In this document: positions 1 to 6,886 of the stretch, piece by piece | How positions within the stretch are numbered: the stretch's first letter is position 1 | Layout of the letters: each line of letters starts with the position of its first letter | Source: Nitrospinota bacterium | GTDB lineage: Bacteria; Nitrospinota; Nitrospinia; UBA9942; JAHJSF01 | Direction of reading: 5' to 3' | Assembly (NCBI GenBank): GCA_018830405.1 | Contig: JAHJSF010000176.1 | Coordinates: forward strand, 1-13,569 | Length of the DNA: 13,569 nt | The notes under the pieces: model-generated | What the model saw: only the letters and a program-made list of their open reading frames with translations | The model's database searches: none | Told to the model about the DNA's origin: nothing | Translations under genes and position numbers: made by a program

Positions 1-10
1 CATATCTCTT

Positions 11-45
11 CTCTGTGCCTCTTGTGTCTCAGTGGTTAAAGACTA
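11..45 (+). repeat. Dispersed repeat abutting the ppiC stop codon
   Basis: Read on the plus strand, this stretch ends in GTGGTTAAAGACTA, and the final CTA is the complement of the TAG stop codon of the isomerase gene. The same layout recurs at 1146-1173 and 4231-4266. It resembles a low-complexity intergenic repeat common in environmental bacterial genomes (short CTCTGTG/CTCAGTGG units). It has no coding potential. Confidence 0.55.
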
Positions 46-321
46 ATCTCTTTTTGTAATTTCGATTAAATGATACCCAAACTGAGTCTTAACCGGGCCA
101 TGAACCTTACCTATTTCTTCGGAGAAGACAACCGTATCAAACTCCTTAACCATCTGCCCGGGGGTAAACTCTCCCAAGTCTCCTCCCTTACGGCCGGACG
201 GGCACTCAGATTTTTTCTTGGCTATATCACCAAAGTCGGCTCCCCCCTCTATCTCCTTTTTAAGGTCGTTACACTCTTTTTCTGTTTTAACAAGTATGTG
301 ACGCGCTTTCGCCCTAACCAT
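43..321 (-). CDS. ppiC: Parvulin-type peptidyl-prolyl cis-trans isomerase (PpiC-like)
   Basis: This 92-residue protein is a single parvulin domain with no signal peptide or membrane segment, so it should act in the cytoplasm as a cis-trans prolyl isomerase. It carries the family hallmarks: the opening ARHILVK strand, the CPSGRKGGDLGEF segment, GQMVKEFD, and the closing TQFGYHLIEI strand. From memory these line up nearly end to end with E. coli PpiC (93 residues). An in-frame ATG lies two codons upstream (325-327), but the GGAG ribosome site directly abuts it. That site sits 6 nt before the ATG at 319-321, so I place the start there. The gene ends at a TAG that is part of a dispersed repeat. 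No functional link to the neighbours is evident. Confidence 0.92.
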   Translation of the reverse strand: MVRAKARHILVKTEKECNDLKKEIEGGADFGDIAKKKSECPSGRKGGDLGEFTPGQMVKEFDTVVFSEEIGKVHGPVKTQFGYHLIEITKRD

Positions 322-420
322 AACCATCTCCTAATTTTAGATTTTGATTGAATGCAATTTTGTCTAATTGCCTATGGGGATAAGGTTATCAGATATGGGG
401 GGCAAATAAAACAGTTGGAA

Positions 421-470
421 TTAGAACAGATAAGGAATAATAACAATCAACCCAATTATTGCCGCGCCTA
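421..470 (-). pseudogene. Detached copy of the 3' end of the DgkA-family gene
   Basis: These 50 bases repeat 1171-1220, the last 50 bases of the intact lipid-kinase gene, 750 bp away in the same orientation. From 422 to 470 there are two mismatches in 49 bp. In frame, the copy encodes the same C-terminus (GAAIIGLIVIIPYLF) followed by a stop. Both internal differences are synonymous (ATC/ATT, TTT/TTC), and the stop is TAA instead of TAG. Similarity ends abruptly at 470/1220, and the left flanks (below 421 and below 1171) do not match. It is either the native kinase 3' end displaced by an insertion, or a remnant of a duplicated kinase gene. Confidence 0.85.
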
Positions 471-477
471 CAGCCTC

Positions 478-1020
478 TCATTTTTGTTCTTTGTTCACAA
501 CAAACCCGATAGGTTTTTTCTTTGTCGGTTTCGGGGATATCATAAGTTCGCGGATGGCCTCGAAGACGACTTTGAACTGGGTGTCGTATTTATTTTCAAG
601 AGCAGAGAGTTTGCGGGCCAGATCTGCATGGCTGGAGATTATCTGCCTGAGTTGAACAAAGGCCCGCATGATGGCAATGTTCACCTGAACAGCTCTTTCG
701 CTACGCAGTACACTAGAGAGCATGGCTACCCCCTGCTCGGTAAAGGCGTAGGGGGGATAGCGGCGGCCTCCCCAACTTGAGGTCACAGATTGTGACCTCA
801 AGAGATCAAATTCATTTTGCGTAAGCTGAAACATGAAATCAGCGGGGAAGCGGTCTAGGTTCCGCTTGACAGCCTGCACGAGAACCTTGGTCTCGACCTC
901 GTAGAGTTGCGCCAAATCCTCGTCGAGAATCACTTTGTCTCCTCTGACAGGCAGTATGAGTCGGGTGACTCTCTCAATAGGGATTATGGTGCTATCTATT
1001 TTCTTGTTGCGAACAACCAT
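478..1020 (-). CDS. ORF6N-domain DNA-binding protein
   Basis: This 180-residue protein has an N-terminal ORF6N domain at about residues 18-110. Visible hallmarks are the [20 protein letters not shown] opening, then [33 protein letters not shown] and the helix around [14 protein letters not shown] charged, probably coiled-coil region (about 112-160) follows, and the protein ends in the short KKPIGFVV tail often seen in the family. ORF6N domains occur in phage and mobile-element proteins, typically as DNA-binding or antirepressor-like modules, often with KilA-N or BRO domains; many bacterial chromosomes carry stand-alone copies. It probably binds DNA, but the target is unknown. The start ATG has a GGAG site about 10 nt upstream. 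The gene lies between two direct copies of the kinase-gene 3' end, which suggests it arrived as a mobile cassette. No integrase or transposase accompanies it. Confidence 0.87.
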   Translation of the reverse strand: MVVRNKKIDSTIIPIERVTRLILPVRGDKVILDEDLAQLYEVETKVLVQAVKRNLDRFPADFMFQLTQNEFDLLRSQSVTSSWGGRRYPPYAFTEQGVAMLSSVLRSERAVQVNIAIMRAFVQLRQIISSHADLARKLSALENKYDTQFKVVFEAIRELMISPKPTKKKPIGFVVNKEQK

Positions 1021-1145
1021 ATCATAATATCTCCAAATTATTTTGAGGTGGAATTATCTCCGGTAAAATTCGGCAAATTATTAGCTATGGATCATATCAT
1101 AACTGTTTGATGATAATTGAAAAAGAAGGGGAATCAAAATAAACC

Positions 1146-1173
1146 ATCTGTGTTAATCCGTGGTTAAAAACTA
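1146..1173 (+). repeat. Dispersed repeat abutting the DgkA-family stop codon
   Basis: On the plus strand this reads ATCTGTG, TTAATCC, then GTGGTTAAAAACTA, where CTA is the complement of the kinase TAG stop. It matches the layout at 11-45 and 4231-4266. It occupies the start of the 150-bp gap between the kinase and ORF6N genes. I see nothing else definite in that gap apart from A+T-rich sequence that could hold the ORF6N promoter. Confidence 0.5.
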
Positions 1174-1220
1174 AAACAGATAAGGAATAATAACAATCAA
1201 CCCGATTATTGCCGCGCCTA
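1171..1220 (-). repeat. Direct repeat, kinase-internal copy (partner of 421-470)
   Basis: This is the 3'-terminal 50 bp of the intact DgkA-family gene. It pairs with 421-470 as a direct repeat bracketing the ORF6N gene, with a repeat-to-repeat period of 750 bp. The arrangement resembles left and right attachment sites of elements that insert at the 3' end of a gene and restore it. No recombinase is present to support that mechanism directly. Confidence 0.8.
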
Positions 1221-1533
1221 TTGATGAAATAAGAACCGCTCCGGCGGCGACATCTTTGGCCTTTTCGACCAAAGGATGAAATTCGGGGGAAGTAACATCG
1301 GCCAGAAGTTCAAGTGATGTGTTCATTGCCTCGGCCACCCAGACGGCAACAATGGCCACAATAATAAATGACCATTCATCTCTCGTAAAACCAAAATAGA
1401 ACCCGACTAAGACAACCGCTATTGTAGCTGAGGCGTGTATCCAGGCATTGTGCTGAGAGGCCAACATTCGCCCAATGCCTGTAAAGGCAAATCGGAAGCT
1501 TCTTAATCTGTTTCTAAAACTGAATTCTTTCAT
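1171..1533 (-). CDS. Diacylglycerol/undecaprenol kinase family membrane protein
   Basis: At 120 residues this matches the usual size of the DgkA family, small trimeric inner-membrane lipid kinases that phosphorylate diacylglycerol or undecaprenol with ATP. Three membrane helices are visible, at about residues 34-50, 54-72 and 96-117. The family signature EAMNTSLELLADV lies in the second helix region, followed by KAKDVAAGAVL, the conserved K/D/A stretch. In the N-terminal motif usually written ExNxxIH, this protein has QHNAWIH, so a Gln replaces the Glu; I recall this variant from other proteobacterial-type homologues. The substrate cannot be decided from sequence. The ATG is 12 nt after the flavoprotein stop with only a weak ribosome site, so translational coupling is likely. 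The last 50 bp are duplicated at 421-470. Confidence 0.87.
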   Translation of the reverse strand: MKEFSFRNRLRSFRFAFTGIGRMLASQHNAWIHASATIAVVLVGFYFGFTRDEWSFIIVAIVAVWVAEAMNTSLELLADVTSPEFHPLVEKAKDVAAGAVLISSIGAAIIGLIVIIPYLF

Positions 1534-1545
1534 GTCTGCATTCTA

Positions 1546-2760
1546 TCACTTTAACTGTGAGGCGATATAGCCCGTCGTCCAGGCCGCCTGAAAATTATAC
1601 CCGCCGGTAATCCCATCGATATCAAGCACCTCTCCGGCAAAATAGAGATTGGGGCAGGCCTTACTCTGCATTGTTTTTGAGTCGACACTCTCCAGGCTCA
1701 CCCCGCCGCAGGTTACAAACTCTTCCTTAAAGTTGGCCGTCCCTTTAACAGAGTAGATATCGTTGGTCAGGATGTTGGCTATTTTATTTATCCCCTTTTT
1801 CCCAATCTCCCCCCACTTTTTGTTGGCCGGGAAATCGCTCTTCTTAAGGAGATAGTGCCAGAGCCGTTCCGGCAGGGAGTAGGGCCTGAAGTTTAACAAC
1901 AATTTATTTGAATGCTCATCAATAATATCTTGCAGGGTCTTCACAACAAGGTCGTTGTTGCGTACTCCAACCCAGTTAAGCCTAAGATTAACTTCGTAAT
2001 CTTTTTCACTAAGAAGCCGCGCTCCGAAGGAGGAGAGTTTCAGGATAGCCGGGCCGCTCATCCCCCAATGGGTGATTAAGAGAGAGCCTTCCGCCTCAAT
2101 GTTTGTCCCCTGGATGCTGACCAATGTATTGTCGACCGCAACTCCGGTAAGCTTGGTAATCCTTTCCGCCGGCAACCTTAAGGTGAAGAGTGAGGGGACA
2201 GGATCGACTATTTTATGGCCAAGTTTCTCAAGCCAGACCAAACCCTCTCTTTTCGGGGAGCCGCCGGTAGTTACGATAACCTTATCAAAGGTAGTGGGCG
2301 GTATTCTCCCTCCGACAAACTCCAGTTCAAGTTTATCGTTCAGAAGGGTAATGTTTTTTACCTCTTCTCCCAATATAAGCGCAATCTCCAGTCTTTTAGC
2401 CTGCCTGAGAAAATAATCTATTACTGTCTCAGAGGTTTCAGAGGCGGGAAAGACACGCCCATCATCTTCGATAAGAAGAGGAATACCTCTCGACTGGAAC
2501 CATTTTATGGTATCGATGTTATTAAAGGTTCCGAAGGCCTTTTTAAGCATCTTTGCCCCACGCGGATAGGCGGCTGAGAGTTCTTTTATTGTGGGGCAGT
2601 TATTGGTAAGGTTACAACGCCCGCCCCCCGAAATTCTGACCTTGGCCAAGGGGGTTTGCCCCCTTTCAAAAATTGTAACTTCTGAATCGGGGTAATTTTT
2701 TTTGACGCCGAGAGCCGCAAAAAAACCGGCCGCCCCGCCGCCTATTACTGCAACTTTCAT
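1546..2760 (-). CDS. HI0933/BaiN-family FAD-dependent oxidoreductase
   Basis: This 404-residue flavoprotein opens with a Rossmann dinucleotide motif (VIGGGAAGFFAA, residues 5-16) and an acidic strand end (TIFERG). The family-specific SGGGRCNLTNNC segment follows at about residues 44-55. A second nucleotide-binding strand reads VIVTTGGSP. The C-terminus has the GGVSLESVD and CPNLYFAGEVLDIDGITGGYN blocks typical of HI0933-like proteins. Some relatives reduce steroid or flavonoid-type enones, but most are uncharacterised, so no substrate is assigned. The length is normal and no signal peptide is present, so it is cytosolic. The gene follows the toxin gene by 22 nt and precedes the lipid kinase by 12 nt, so it may be co-transcribed with both. 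Confidence 0.92.
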   Translation of the reverse strand: MKVAVIGGGAAGFFAALGVKKNYPDSEVTIFERGQTPLAKVRISGGGRCNLTNNCPTIKELSAAYPRGAKMLKKAFGTFNNIDTIKWFQSRGIPLLIEDDGRVFPASETSETVIDYFLRQAKRLEIALILGEEVKNITLLNDKLELEFVGGRIPPTTFDKVIVTTGGSPKREGLVWLEKLGHKIVDPVPSLFTLRLPAERITKLTGVAVDNTLVSIQGTNIEAEGSLLITHWGMSGPAILKLSSFGARLLSEKDYEVNLRLNWVGVRNNDLVVKTLQDIIDEHSNKLLLNFRPYSLPERLWHYLLKKSDFPANKKWGEIGKKGINKIANILTNDIYSVKGTANFKEEFVTCGGVSLESVDSKTMQSKACPNLYFAGEVLDIDGITGGYNFQAAWTTGYIASQLK

Positions 2761-2782
2761 ATTAATATCTCAACGTATAAAC

Positions 2783-3160
2783 CTACGGCCTAAACTTCTT
2801 AATCTGTACTTCTTTCATTACCTTATAATGCTTGTCATTAGAGGTAAGGATAGGATAGCCGGAAGCAATAGCCGTAGCCCCGATGAGGGCATCGGCCAAC
2901 TCTATTGAATGGCTCAGGAAGTGTTGTTCTACATAAAACATCGCCTTGGAAGATATTTCTTCTGAAACATAGATAATCTGTGCGTTCCAAATATGCAGGG
3001 CCTTGCGGAGGTTATTTAATTCTTTTTTATTTCTCATCCCCTGCACAAGTTCCATATAGGTTACAACAGAGATAAAAATAGAATTGAGTCCCTCAATAGC
3101 TTGGAATGCCTTTTTATTCCCCTTCAGGTACCATATAAGGACATCCGTATCAACAAGCAT
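2783..3160 (-). CDS. vapC: PIN-domain ribonuclease toxin (VapC-type)
   Basis: This 125-residue PIN domain keeps all four acidic positions expected of an active Mg-dependent ribonuclease: D4 in LVDTDVLIWYL, E37 in YMELVQG, D90 in ELADALIGATA and D109 in TSNDKHY. VapC toxins cleave specific RNAs, often tRNA or rRNA, when freed from the antitoxin. The start codon directly follows the antitoxin stop codon with no gap, the usual toxin-antitoxin arrangement and one that favours translational coupling. The flavoprotein gene begins 22 nt downstream, so toxin-operon readthrough into metabolic genes is likely. Length and motif order are normal, and nothing suggests inactivation. Confidence 0.92.
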   Translation of the reverse strand: MLVDTDVLIWYLKGNKKAFQAIEGLNSIFISVVTYMELVQGMRNKKELNNLRKALHIWNAQIIYVSEEISSKAMFYVEQHFLSHSIELADALIGATAIASGYPILTSNDKHYKVMKEVQIKKFRP

Positions 3161-3394
3161 TCAGACCCTTCCTTTTCTTAAATCCCGAACATACCCACTT
3201 ACATCGTCAACGTTATCGTTATCAGCCCACATTCCAAAAAGCTCATTATCCTCCCTCTTATTCTTAAGTTCCTTATAAGGAATGAGTTTGGCACAAGGTT
3301 TTCCGCGGAATGTTATAACGACCTCTTCACCCCGACTGACAGATTCAATAAGCTCTTTAGAGTGGAATCGTAAATCTTTTGCTGTTGCCTTCAT
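3161..3394 (-). CDS. vapB: Phd/YefM-type antitoxin (VapB partner)
   Basis: This 77-residue antitoxin starts with the Phd/YefM fold (MKATAKDLRFHSKELIESV, then GEEVVITFRGKPCAKLIPY), a DNA-binding dimer that represses its own operon. The C-terminal tail LFGMWADNDNVDDVSGYV followed by RDLRKGR is the segment that typically blocks the PIN active site. The reading frame extends 12 nt upstream to a TTG. The ATG at 3392-3394 has GGAG 6 nt before it, so that is the start chosen. A strong promoter and an inverted repeat lie immediately upstream. The gene abuts the toxin exactly. Confidence 0.92.
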   Translation of the reverse strand: MKATAKDLRFHSKELIESVSRGEEVVITFRGKPCAKLIPYKELKNKREDNELFGMWADNDNVDDVSGYVRDLRKGRV

Positions 3395-3412
3395 AGTATT
3401 CTCCAATTTGTT

Positions 3413-3445
3413 AAGTTTATACTCTGAATTGTAAACTTTATAAAC
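3413..3445. promoter_or_regulatory. Inverted repeats, candidate antitoxin operator
   Basis: Two overlapping inverted repeats are present: AAGTTTA (3413-3419) with TAAACTT (3432-3438), and GTTTATA (3415-3421) with TATAAAC (3439-3445). They cover the -10 box and the expected start of transcription of the antitoxin gene. Autorepression by the antitoxin or toxin-antitoxin complex at such a site is the norm for Phd/YefM systems. That this site is the operator is inferred. Confidence 0.55.
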
Positions 3446-3456
3446 AGAAGAGTCAA
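3428..3456 (-). promoter_or_regulatory. Sigma70-type promoter of the vapBC operon
   Basis: Read on the minus strand there is a TTGACT -35 box (3456-3451), a 17-nt spacer and a TACAAT -10 box (3433-3428). Transcription would begin near 3421, leaving a leader of about 26 nt that contains the GGAG ribosome site of the antitoxin. This is one of the two best promoters in the window. Confidence 0.75.
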
Positions 3457-3532
3457 GGGAAACATCTTACAGGCTTAAGGCTACCACTTTATTAACCACC
3501 GTATAAAGTAGGTATTCCTGCCAGATCTGCCG

Positions 3533-3572
3533 CTACCCCCCGATATCTCTCAAAGTTTGCAAGATGGGGGTA
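3533..3572. other. Imperfect hairpin downstream of the 170-residue membrane-protein gene
   Basis: TACCCCC (3534-3540) can pair with GGGGGTA (3566-3572), extended by ATCT/AGAT across a small bulge. It lies about 30-70 nt past the stop codon of the membrane-protein gene. There is no T-run after it on the minus strand, so I do not call it an intrinsic terminator. The rest of the 3457-3602 gap shows nothing I recognise. Confidence 0.3.
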
Positions 3573-3602
3573 TAGCCTCCGGAGATTGGCCCCTCTATCA
3601 GC

Positions 3603-4115
3603 TCACATAGAAGGGGGAAGCACTCCAAACCCGCCCCGCTCGGCCAGCCATTCGAGTTCTTTGGCAACAGCCCGTCTATCGAGGTTTTGGCAGATTGTGA
3701 GCTCTTTTCCTTCGGGAAGGCCGGTAATAGTTTCCTTAAAAACCAAATTACCGTAGTGGAGAATACTCCCCGCCCCGCCCCCCATCTCGGGAGAGGTTAT
3801 TAGTGACAGGTTCTCAACCATATCGAAAGGTATCTGGCAATCAACCGTTTCTCCACTGCGCCCCCGTTTCTGATAGACAATCCTCTCTCCGGCAAAGTCG
3901 AAGATTATCCGTTCGTACCTGGCAAAGATTGTAATCCCGACACCCAGAATCAAGAGGGCCGCCATAGCCATGAATACGGCATACACCACTTCACCTGTCT
4001 GCCAGAAGGAATATCCCCCGTAACCGATAAAAATGGCCAACAAGAAGAGAAAAAAACTAAGATTCCTCTGCGCGCTGCCGTAAACAACTATATTCTTCTC
4101 TGATGACCGGGGCAT
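3603..4115 (-). CDS. Hypothetical membrane protein with two helices and a cytosolic C-terminal domain
   Basis: I do not recognise this family. The 170-residue protein has a short polar N-terminus, two hydrophobic helices at about residues 18-37 and 43-64, and then a soluble domain of about 100 residues. The layout resembles small membrane proteins whose beta-rich domain follows a helical hairpin, as in PH-like bacterial proteins: after the helices comes ARYERIIFDFAGERIVYQKR, a strand pair typical of such folds. That resemblance is only suggestive. A TTG six nt upstream opens the frame, but an AAGGA site 8 nt before the ATG at 4113-4115 supports the later start. It lies alone between the copper ATPase (148 nt upstream) and vapBC. 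No function can be assigned. Confidence 0.72.
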   Translation of the reverse strand: MPRSSEKNIVVYGSAQRNLSFFLFLLAIFIGYGGYSFWQTGEVVYAVFMAMAALLILGVGITIFARYERIIFDFAGERIVYQKRGRSGETVDCQIPFDMVENLSLITSPEMGGGAGSILHYGNLVFKETITGLPEGKELTICQNLDRRAVAKELEWLAERGGFGVLPPSM

Positions 4116-4230
4116 AAACAAGTTCCTTTAGATAATTTTATACAGTTTCCATTAGTATATCTCAGGGGGGTAGTTCAGGGAAGAGATCGGATTATCTTCC
4201 TGATTTTTGTCTAGACAGCTCTTTATTCTT

Positions 4231-4266
4231 CTCAGCGGTCTCAGCAACCTCAGCGGTGAAATACTA
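4231..4266 (+). repeat. Dispersed repeat abutting the copA stop codon
   Basis: On the plus strand, short CTCAGCGGT/CTCAGCAAC units lead into GCGGTGAAATACTA, whose final CTA is the complement of the copA TAG stop. It aligns with 11-45 over its whole length (CTCTGTG... and CTCAGTGGTTAAAGACTA there). The remaining part of the 4116-4230 gap shows no clear terminator or gene. Confidence 0.55.
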
Positions 4267-6708
4267 TTCAATTTCTTTGTTGTATAGGCGGAGGCTGTTG
4301 GTTACAACCGATATACTACTAAAGGCCATAGCCAGAGCGGCCAGTATGGGATGAAGTTGGCGCAAGAATGAGGGAAATACGGGGAATGGGGCCAAGACTC
4401 CGGCCGCCACCGGTATAAGGATTATGTTATAGAAGAAGGCCAGAAAGAGGTTCTCTTTAACCGTAGAGATAGTTTTCTCACTTATATCTATGGCCCGCGA
4501 TACCCCTATCAGGCTACCCCCGGCCAAGATTACATCACCCGTTTCTATGGCTACATCGGTACCTGTGCCGATGGCAAAGCCCACATCAGCCTGGGCCAGG
4601 GCGGGAGAATCGTTTATCCCATCACCTACCATCCCCACCTTTTGACCATCCTGTTGTAGTTCTTTTACCTTTAATGATTTTTCCTCCGGTCGGACCTCGG
4701 CAAATATTCTATCCACTCCAACCTCAGCGCCAATCGCCTCGGCGGTCTGGATATTATCCCCGGTAAGCATGACCACGGTCAGCCCCATCTCTTGCATCTT
4801 TTGTATCGCTTCTTTCGATTCCGGTTTGACAACGTCAGACAGGGCGATGATGCCCAATAAAGATTTATCTGTGGATAGGAGAATAACGGTCTTCCCCATA
4901 GACTGGAGTTGTTCTATCTGCGGCACAGCCCCTTTAATATCTATCCCAACCTGTCCAAACCAAGTAGGACGGCCGGCCATAAATATGCTCCCATCTATCT
5001 TCCCCGCAACACCTGCCCCGGCCGATGCCTTGAAATCGGTCGGCTCGGTTATGGCAATAGACTTTGATTCCGCCTCATTTACTATGGCCCGTCCAAGGGG
5101 ATGTTCTGAACCCTTTTCGAGAGAAGCGGCTATTCTGAGGACTTCTTCTGAGTTGATAGCCGAATCGAGTGAAACAATATCGACAACGGTTGGTTTCCCC
5201 ATCGTAATAGTCCCGGTTTTATCCAAGACTATGGTGTTCAATTTTGTGGCATTCTCTATAGCCTCGCTCCTCTTAAAGAGAACACCTTTTTCAGCCCCTT
5301 TACCGGTACCGGCCATTATGGCGGTAGGGGTCGCCAAACCGAGGGCACATGGGCAGGCGATGACCAAAACGGCAACCAGCCTTATCATTGAAGGAACAAA
5401 TTCTCCGGTAATCCCAAGCCAGATGAAGAAGGTAATGACAGCCGTAACAATTACTACCGGAACGAATATTGCCGCCACCTTGTCGGCTAGAGCCTGAATG
5501 GGGGCCTTGCTCCCCTGCGCCTCTCTGACCAACTTTATAATATTGGCTAGGGCAGTCTCTTTACCCACCCGTGTAGCCTTAAATTTCAGGAGACCTTCTC
5601 CGTTGATTGTTCCACCGACAACCGTATCATCTTCCCCTTTTTCAACCGGCATCGGTTCCCCTGTCAGCATAGATTCGTCAACCGATGAACTGCCGGAAAT
5701 AACAATACCGTCAACCGGAATTCGTTCTCCGGGACGGACAACCACGGTATCCCCAACCTTAACCATTGTTAAAGGTATCTCTCTTTCCGCACCATCCTCA
5801 ACTATTGTGGCAATCTTCGGTTGGAGACCGATAAGTTTACGGATTGCTCCCCCAGTTTTTCCCTTGGTTCTAGCTTCCAAGAGTTTGCCTAGTTTAATGA
5901 GGGTAATAATTACGGCCGAGGTCTCAAAATAGACATGCCCCCCCAAAGATGGGATGAGTAGGATAGCCAGAGAATAAAAGTAGGCAACCGAGGAACCGAG
6001 GGCAATAAGGACATCCATGTTGGCGCTTCTGTTACGAAGACTTTTATAGCCGCCGATATAGTAATCAAGGCCGGTGTAGAACTGAACCGGAGTGGCCAGA
6101 AAAAGGAAAAACCAGTTGACCCAAGGGGCATACGACCATGCGCCAACCAGAGAAAAATCGCGGGACATGCTCAGCACAAAGAGGGGAAGGGTGAAGATAG
6201 CCCCTATGATAAATTTATGGGTTTGCCCCCTCACCTCCGCCTCGCGGGCCATCTGCTCCGCATCCTCTTCCTCAACACCATCATCCGTGACAACCGCCCC
6301 ATACCCAGCCCCCTCTATCGCCGCAACGATGTCGCTGATGGTAGATAGGCCGGGGATATATTCGGCGTTGAGACGTTCGGTGGCGAAGTTGACCGAGGCA
6401 CTAAGAACCCCGGCAACATTTAGGTTGACACTTTTTTCAGCGGTTATGGCACAGTTAGCGCAGGTCATGCCGGTAATGGGGAGCTCAACCTTGGCGGTGG
6501 CCACGTCATAACCTGATCTTCTGATATTGTCGACTAAGGTCTTGATGTTGGTTTTGTCGGGGTCAAAGAGTATGGAGGCCTCTTCGGTAGCAAAGTTGAC
6601 ATTCGCTTCGATTACTCCTGCCCCGCGCCTAAGCCCACGCTCGATAGTCATGGCACAATTGGCGCAGGTCATCCCTAAAACAGGTAGTTCGATTCTTCGT
6701 TCAGCCAT
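4264..6708 (-). CDS. copA: Copper-exporting P1B-1-type ATPase
   Basis: This 814-residue cation ATPase exports Cu(I) across the inner membrane. Two N-terminal HMA domains carry intact copper sites, GMTCANC at residues 12-18 and 80-86. The core has the TGEPMPVEK actuator motif, the CPC ion site at 452-454, the phosphorylated aspartate D496 in DKTGTIT, the SEHPLGRA motif and GDGIND at 695-700. The YN in the seventh helix and MAFSS (794-798) in the eighth are the copper-specific P1B-1 residues. Eight membrane helices fit the sequence. The frame extends upstream to a GTG at 6741, but those 11 codons belong to a decayed ATPase fragment. The ATG at 6706-6708 has AAGGA 7 nt before it and aligns with the start of the neighbouring HMA gene. 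It is the last gene of the chaperone/HMA/ATPase group. Confidence 0.97.
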   Translation of the reverse strand: MAERRIELPVLGMTCANCAMTIERGLRRGAGVIEANVNFATEEASILFDPDKTNIKTLVDNIRRSGYDVATAKVELPITGMTCANCAITAEKSVNLNVAGVLSASVNFATERLNAEYIPGLSTISDIVAAIEGAGYGAVVTDDGVEEEDAEQMAREAEVRGQTHKFIIGAIFTLPLFVLSMSRDFSLVGAWSYAPWVNWFFLFLATPVQFYTGLDYYIGGYKSLRNRSANMDVLIALGSSVAYFYSLAILLIPSLGGHVYFETSAVIITLIKLGKLLEARTKGKTGGAIRKLIGLQPKIATIVEDGAEREIPLTMVKVGDTVVVRPGERIPVDGIVISGSSSVDESMLTGEPMPVEKGEDDTVVGGTINGEGLLKFKATRVGKETALANIIKLVREAQGSKAPIQALADKVAAIFVPVVIVTAVITFFIWLGITGEFVPSMIRLVAVLVIACPCALGLATPTAIMAGTGKGAEKGVLFKRSEAIENATKLNTIVLDKTGTITMGKPTVVDIVSLDSAINSEEVLRIAASLEKGSEHPLGRAIVNEAESKSIAITEPTDFKASAGAGVAGKIDGSIFMAGRPTWFGQVGIDIKGAVPQIEQLQSMGKTVILLSTDKSLLGIIALSDVVKPESKEAIQKMQEMGLTVVMLTGDNIQTAEAIGAEVGVDRIFAEVRPEEKSLKVKELQQDGQKVGMVGDGINDSPALAQADVGFAIGTGTDVAIETGDVILAGGSLIGVSRAIDISEKTISTVKENLFLAFFYNIILIPVAAGVLAPFPVFPSFLRQLHPILAALAMAFSSISVVTNSLRLYNKEIE

Positions 6709-6886
6709 GTCGGTATCCTTCTTTTTCCCTTTGTTTCTCACCTCCGGAAGTTGGCCAGGTTTTATGAGGGCAATAATTACGGCCGAGTGAGTGGGACGAG
6801 GCGTTTGGTGGCTAAGTTGACCTATGCGGCCAGAGCCTCGAAAACATTTACATTGCGGCGTTTATAACCCAGTTGGCGCAGATTAT
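6709..6886 (-). pseudogene. Decayed remnant of a second copper ATPase
   Basis: Two pieces of copA-like sequence are recognisable here on the minus strand. From 6886 to about 6795 there is an HMA2-like domain. It begins CANW at 6880-6869 (CANC in copA), then after a frameshift reads [10 protein letters not shown], a TAG stop at 6824-6822, and VNLATKRL, matching the cop[21 protein letters not shown] stretch. From 6786 to about 6720 it reads [20 protein letters not shown], matching copA internal residues [20 protein letters not shown], which lie far downstream in an ATPase. The sequence between these two pieces is missing, as is everything after them. The fragment runs straight into the copA ribosome site. 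This is a tandem duplicate that has lost most of its body. Confidence 0.88.

Noticed and set aside
354-371. GCAATT-AATTGC hairpin as a terminator after the ORF6N gene
   Set aside because: The 6-bp stem is A+T-rich and lacks a following T-run on the minus strand, so it is too weak to call.
352-780. Plus-strand open frame of 142 codons
   Set aside because: It lies opposite the ORF6N gene and the kinase remnant, its product resembles no family I know, and the minus-strand product has clear domain motifs.
4185-4209. ATCGG/CCTGAT stem followed by TTTTTG as an intrinsic terminator
   Set aside because: The T-run follows on the plus strand, where there is no gene to terminate. It is not oriented to stop copA transcription.
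4769-5932. Two long adjacent plus-strand open frames opposite copA
   Set aside because: They are antisense shadows of a highly conserved ATPase. The products are Ser/Thr/Pro-rich with no motifs and no ribosome sites.
5910-6146. Minus-strand frame of 78 codons within copA
   Set aside because: It is out of frame inside the ATPase membrane region, and its hydrophobic look comes from the overlapping helices.
6709-6741. Extended copA start at the GTG at 6741
   Set aside because: The 11 extra codons match an internal copA segment (ARTKGK) and continue upstream into a decayed fragment. The ATG at 6706-6708 has the ribosome site and aligns with the neighbouring gene's start.
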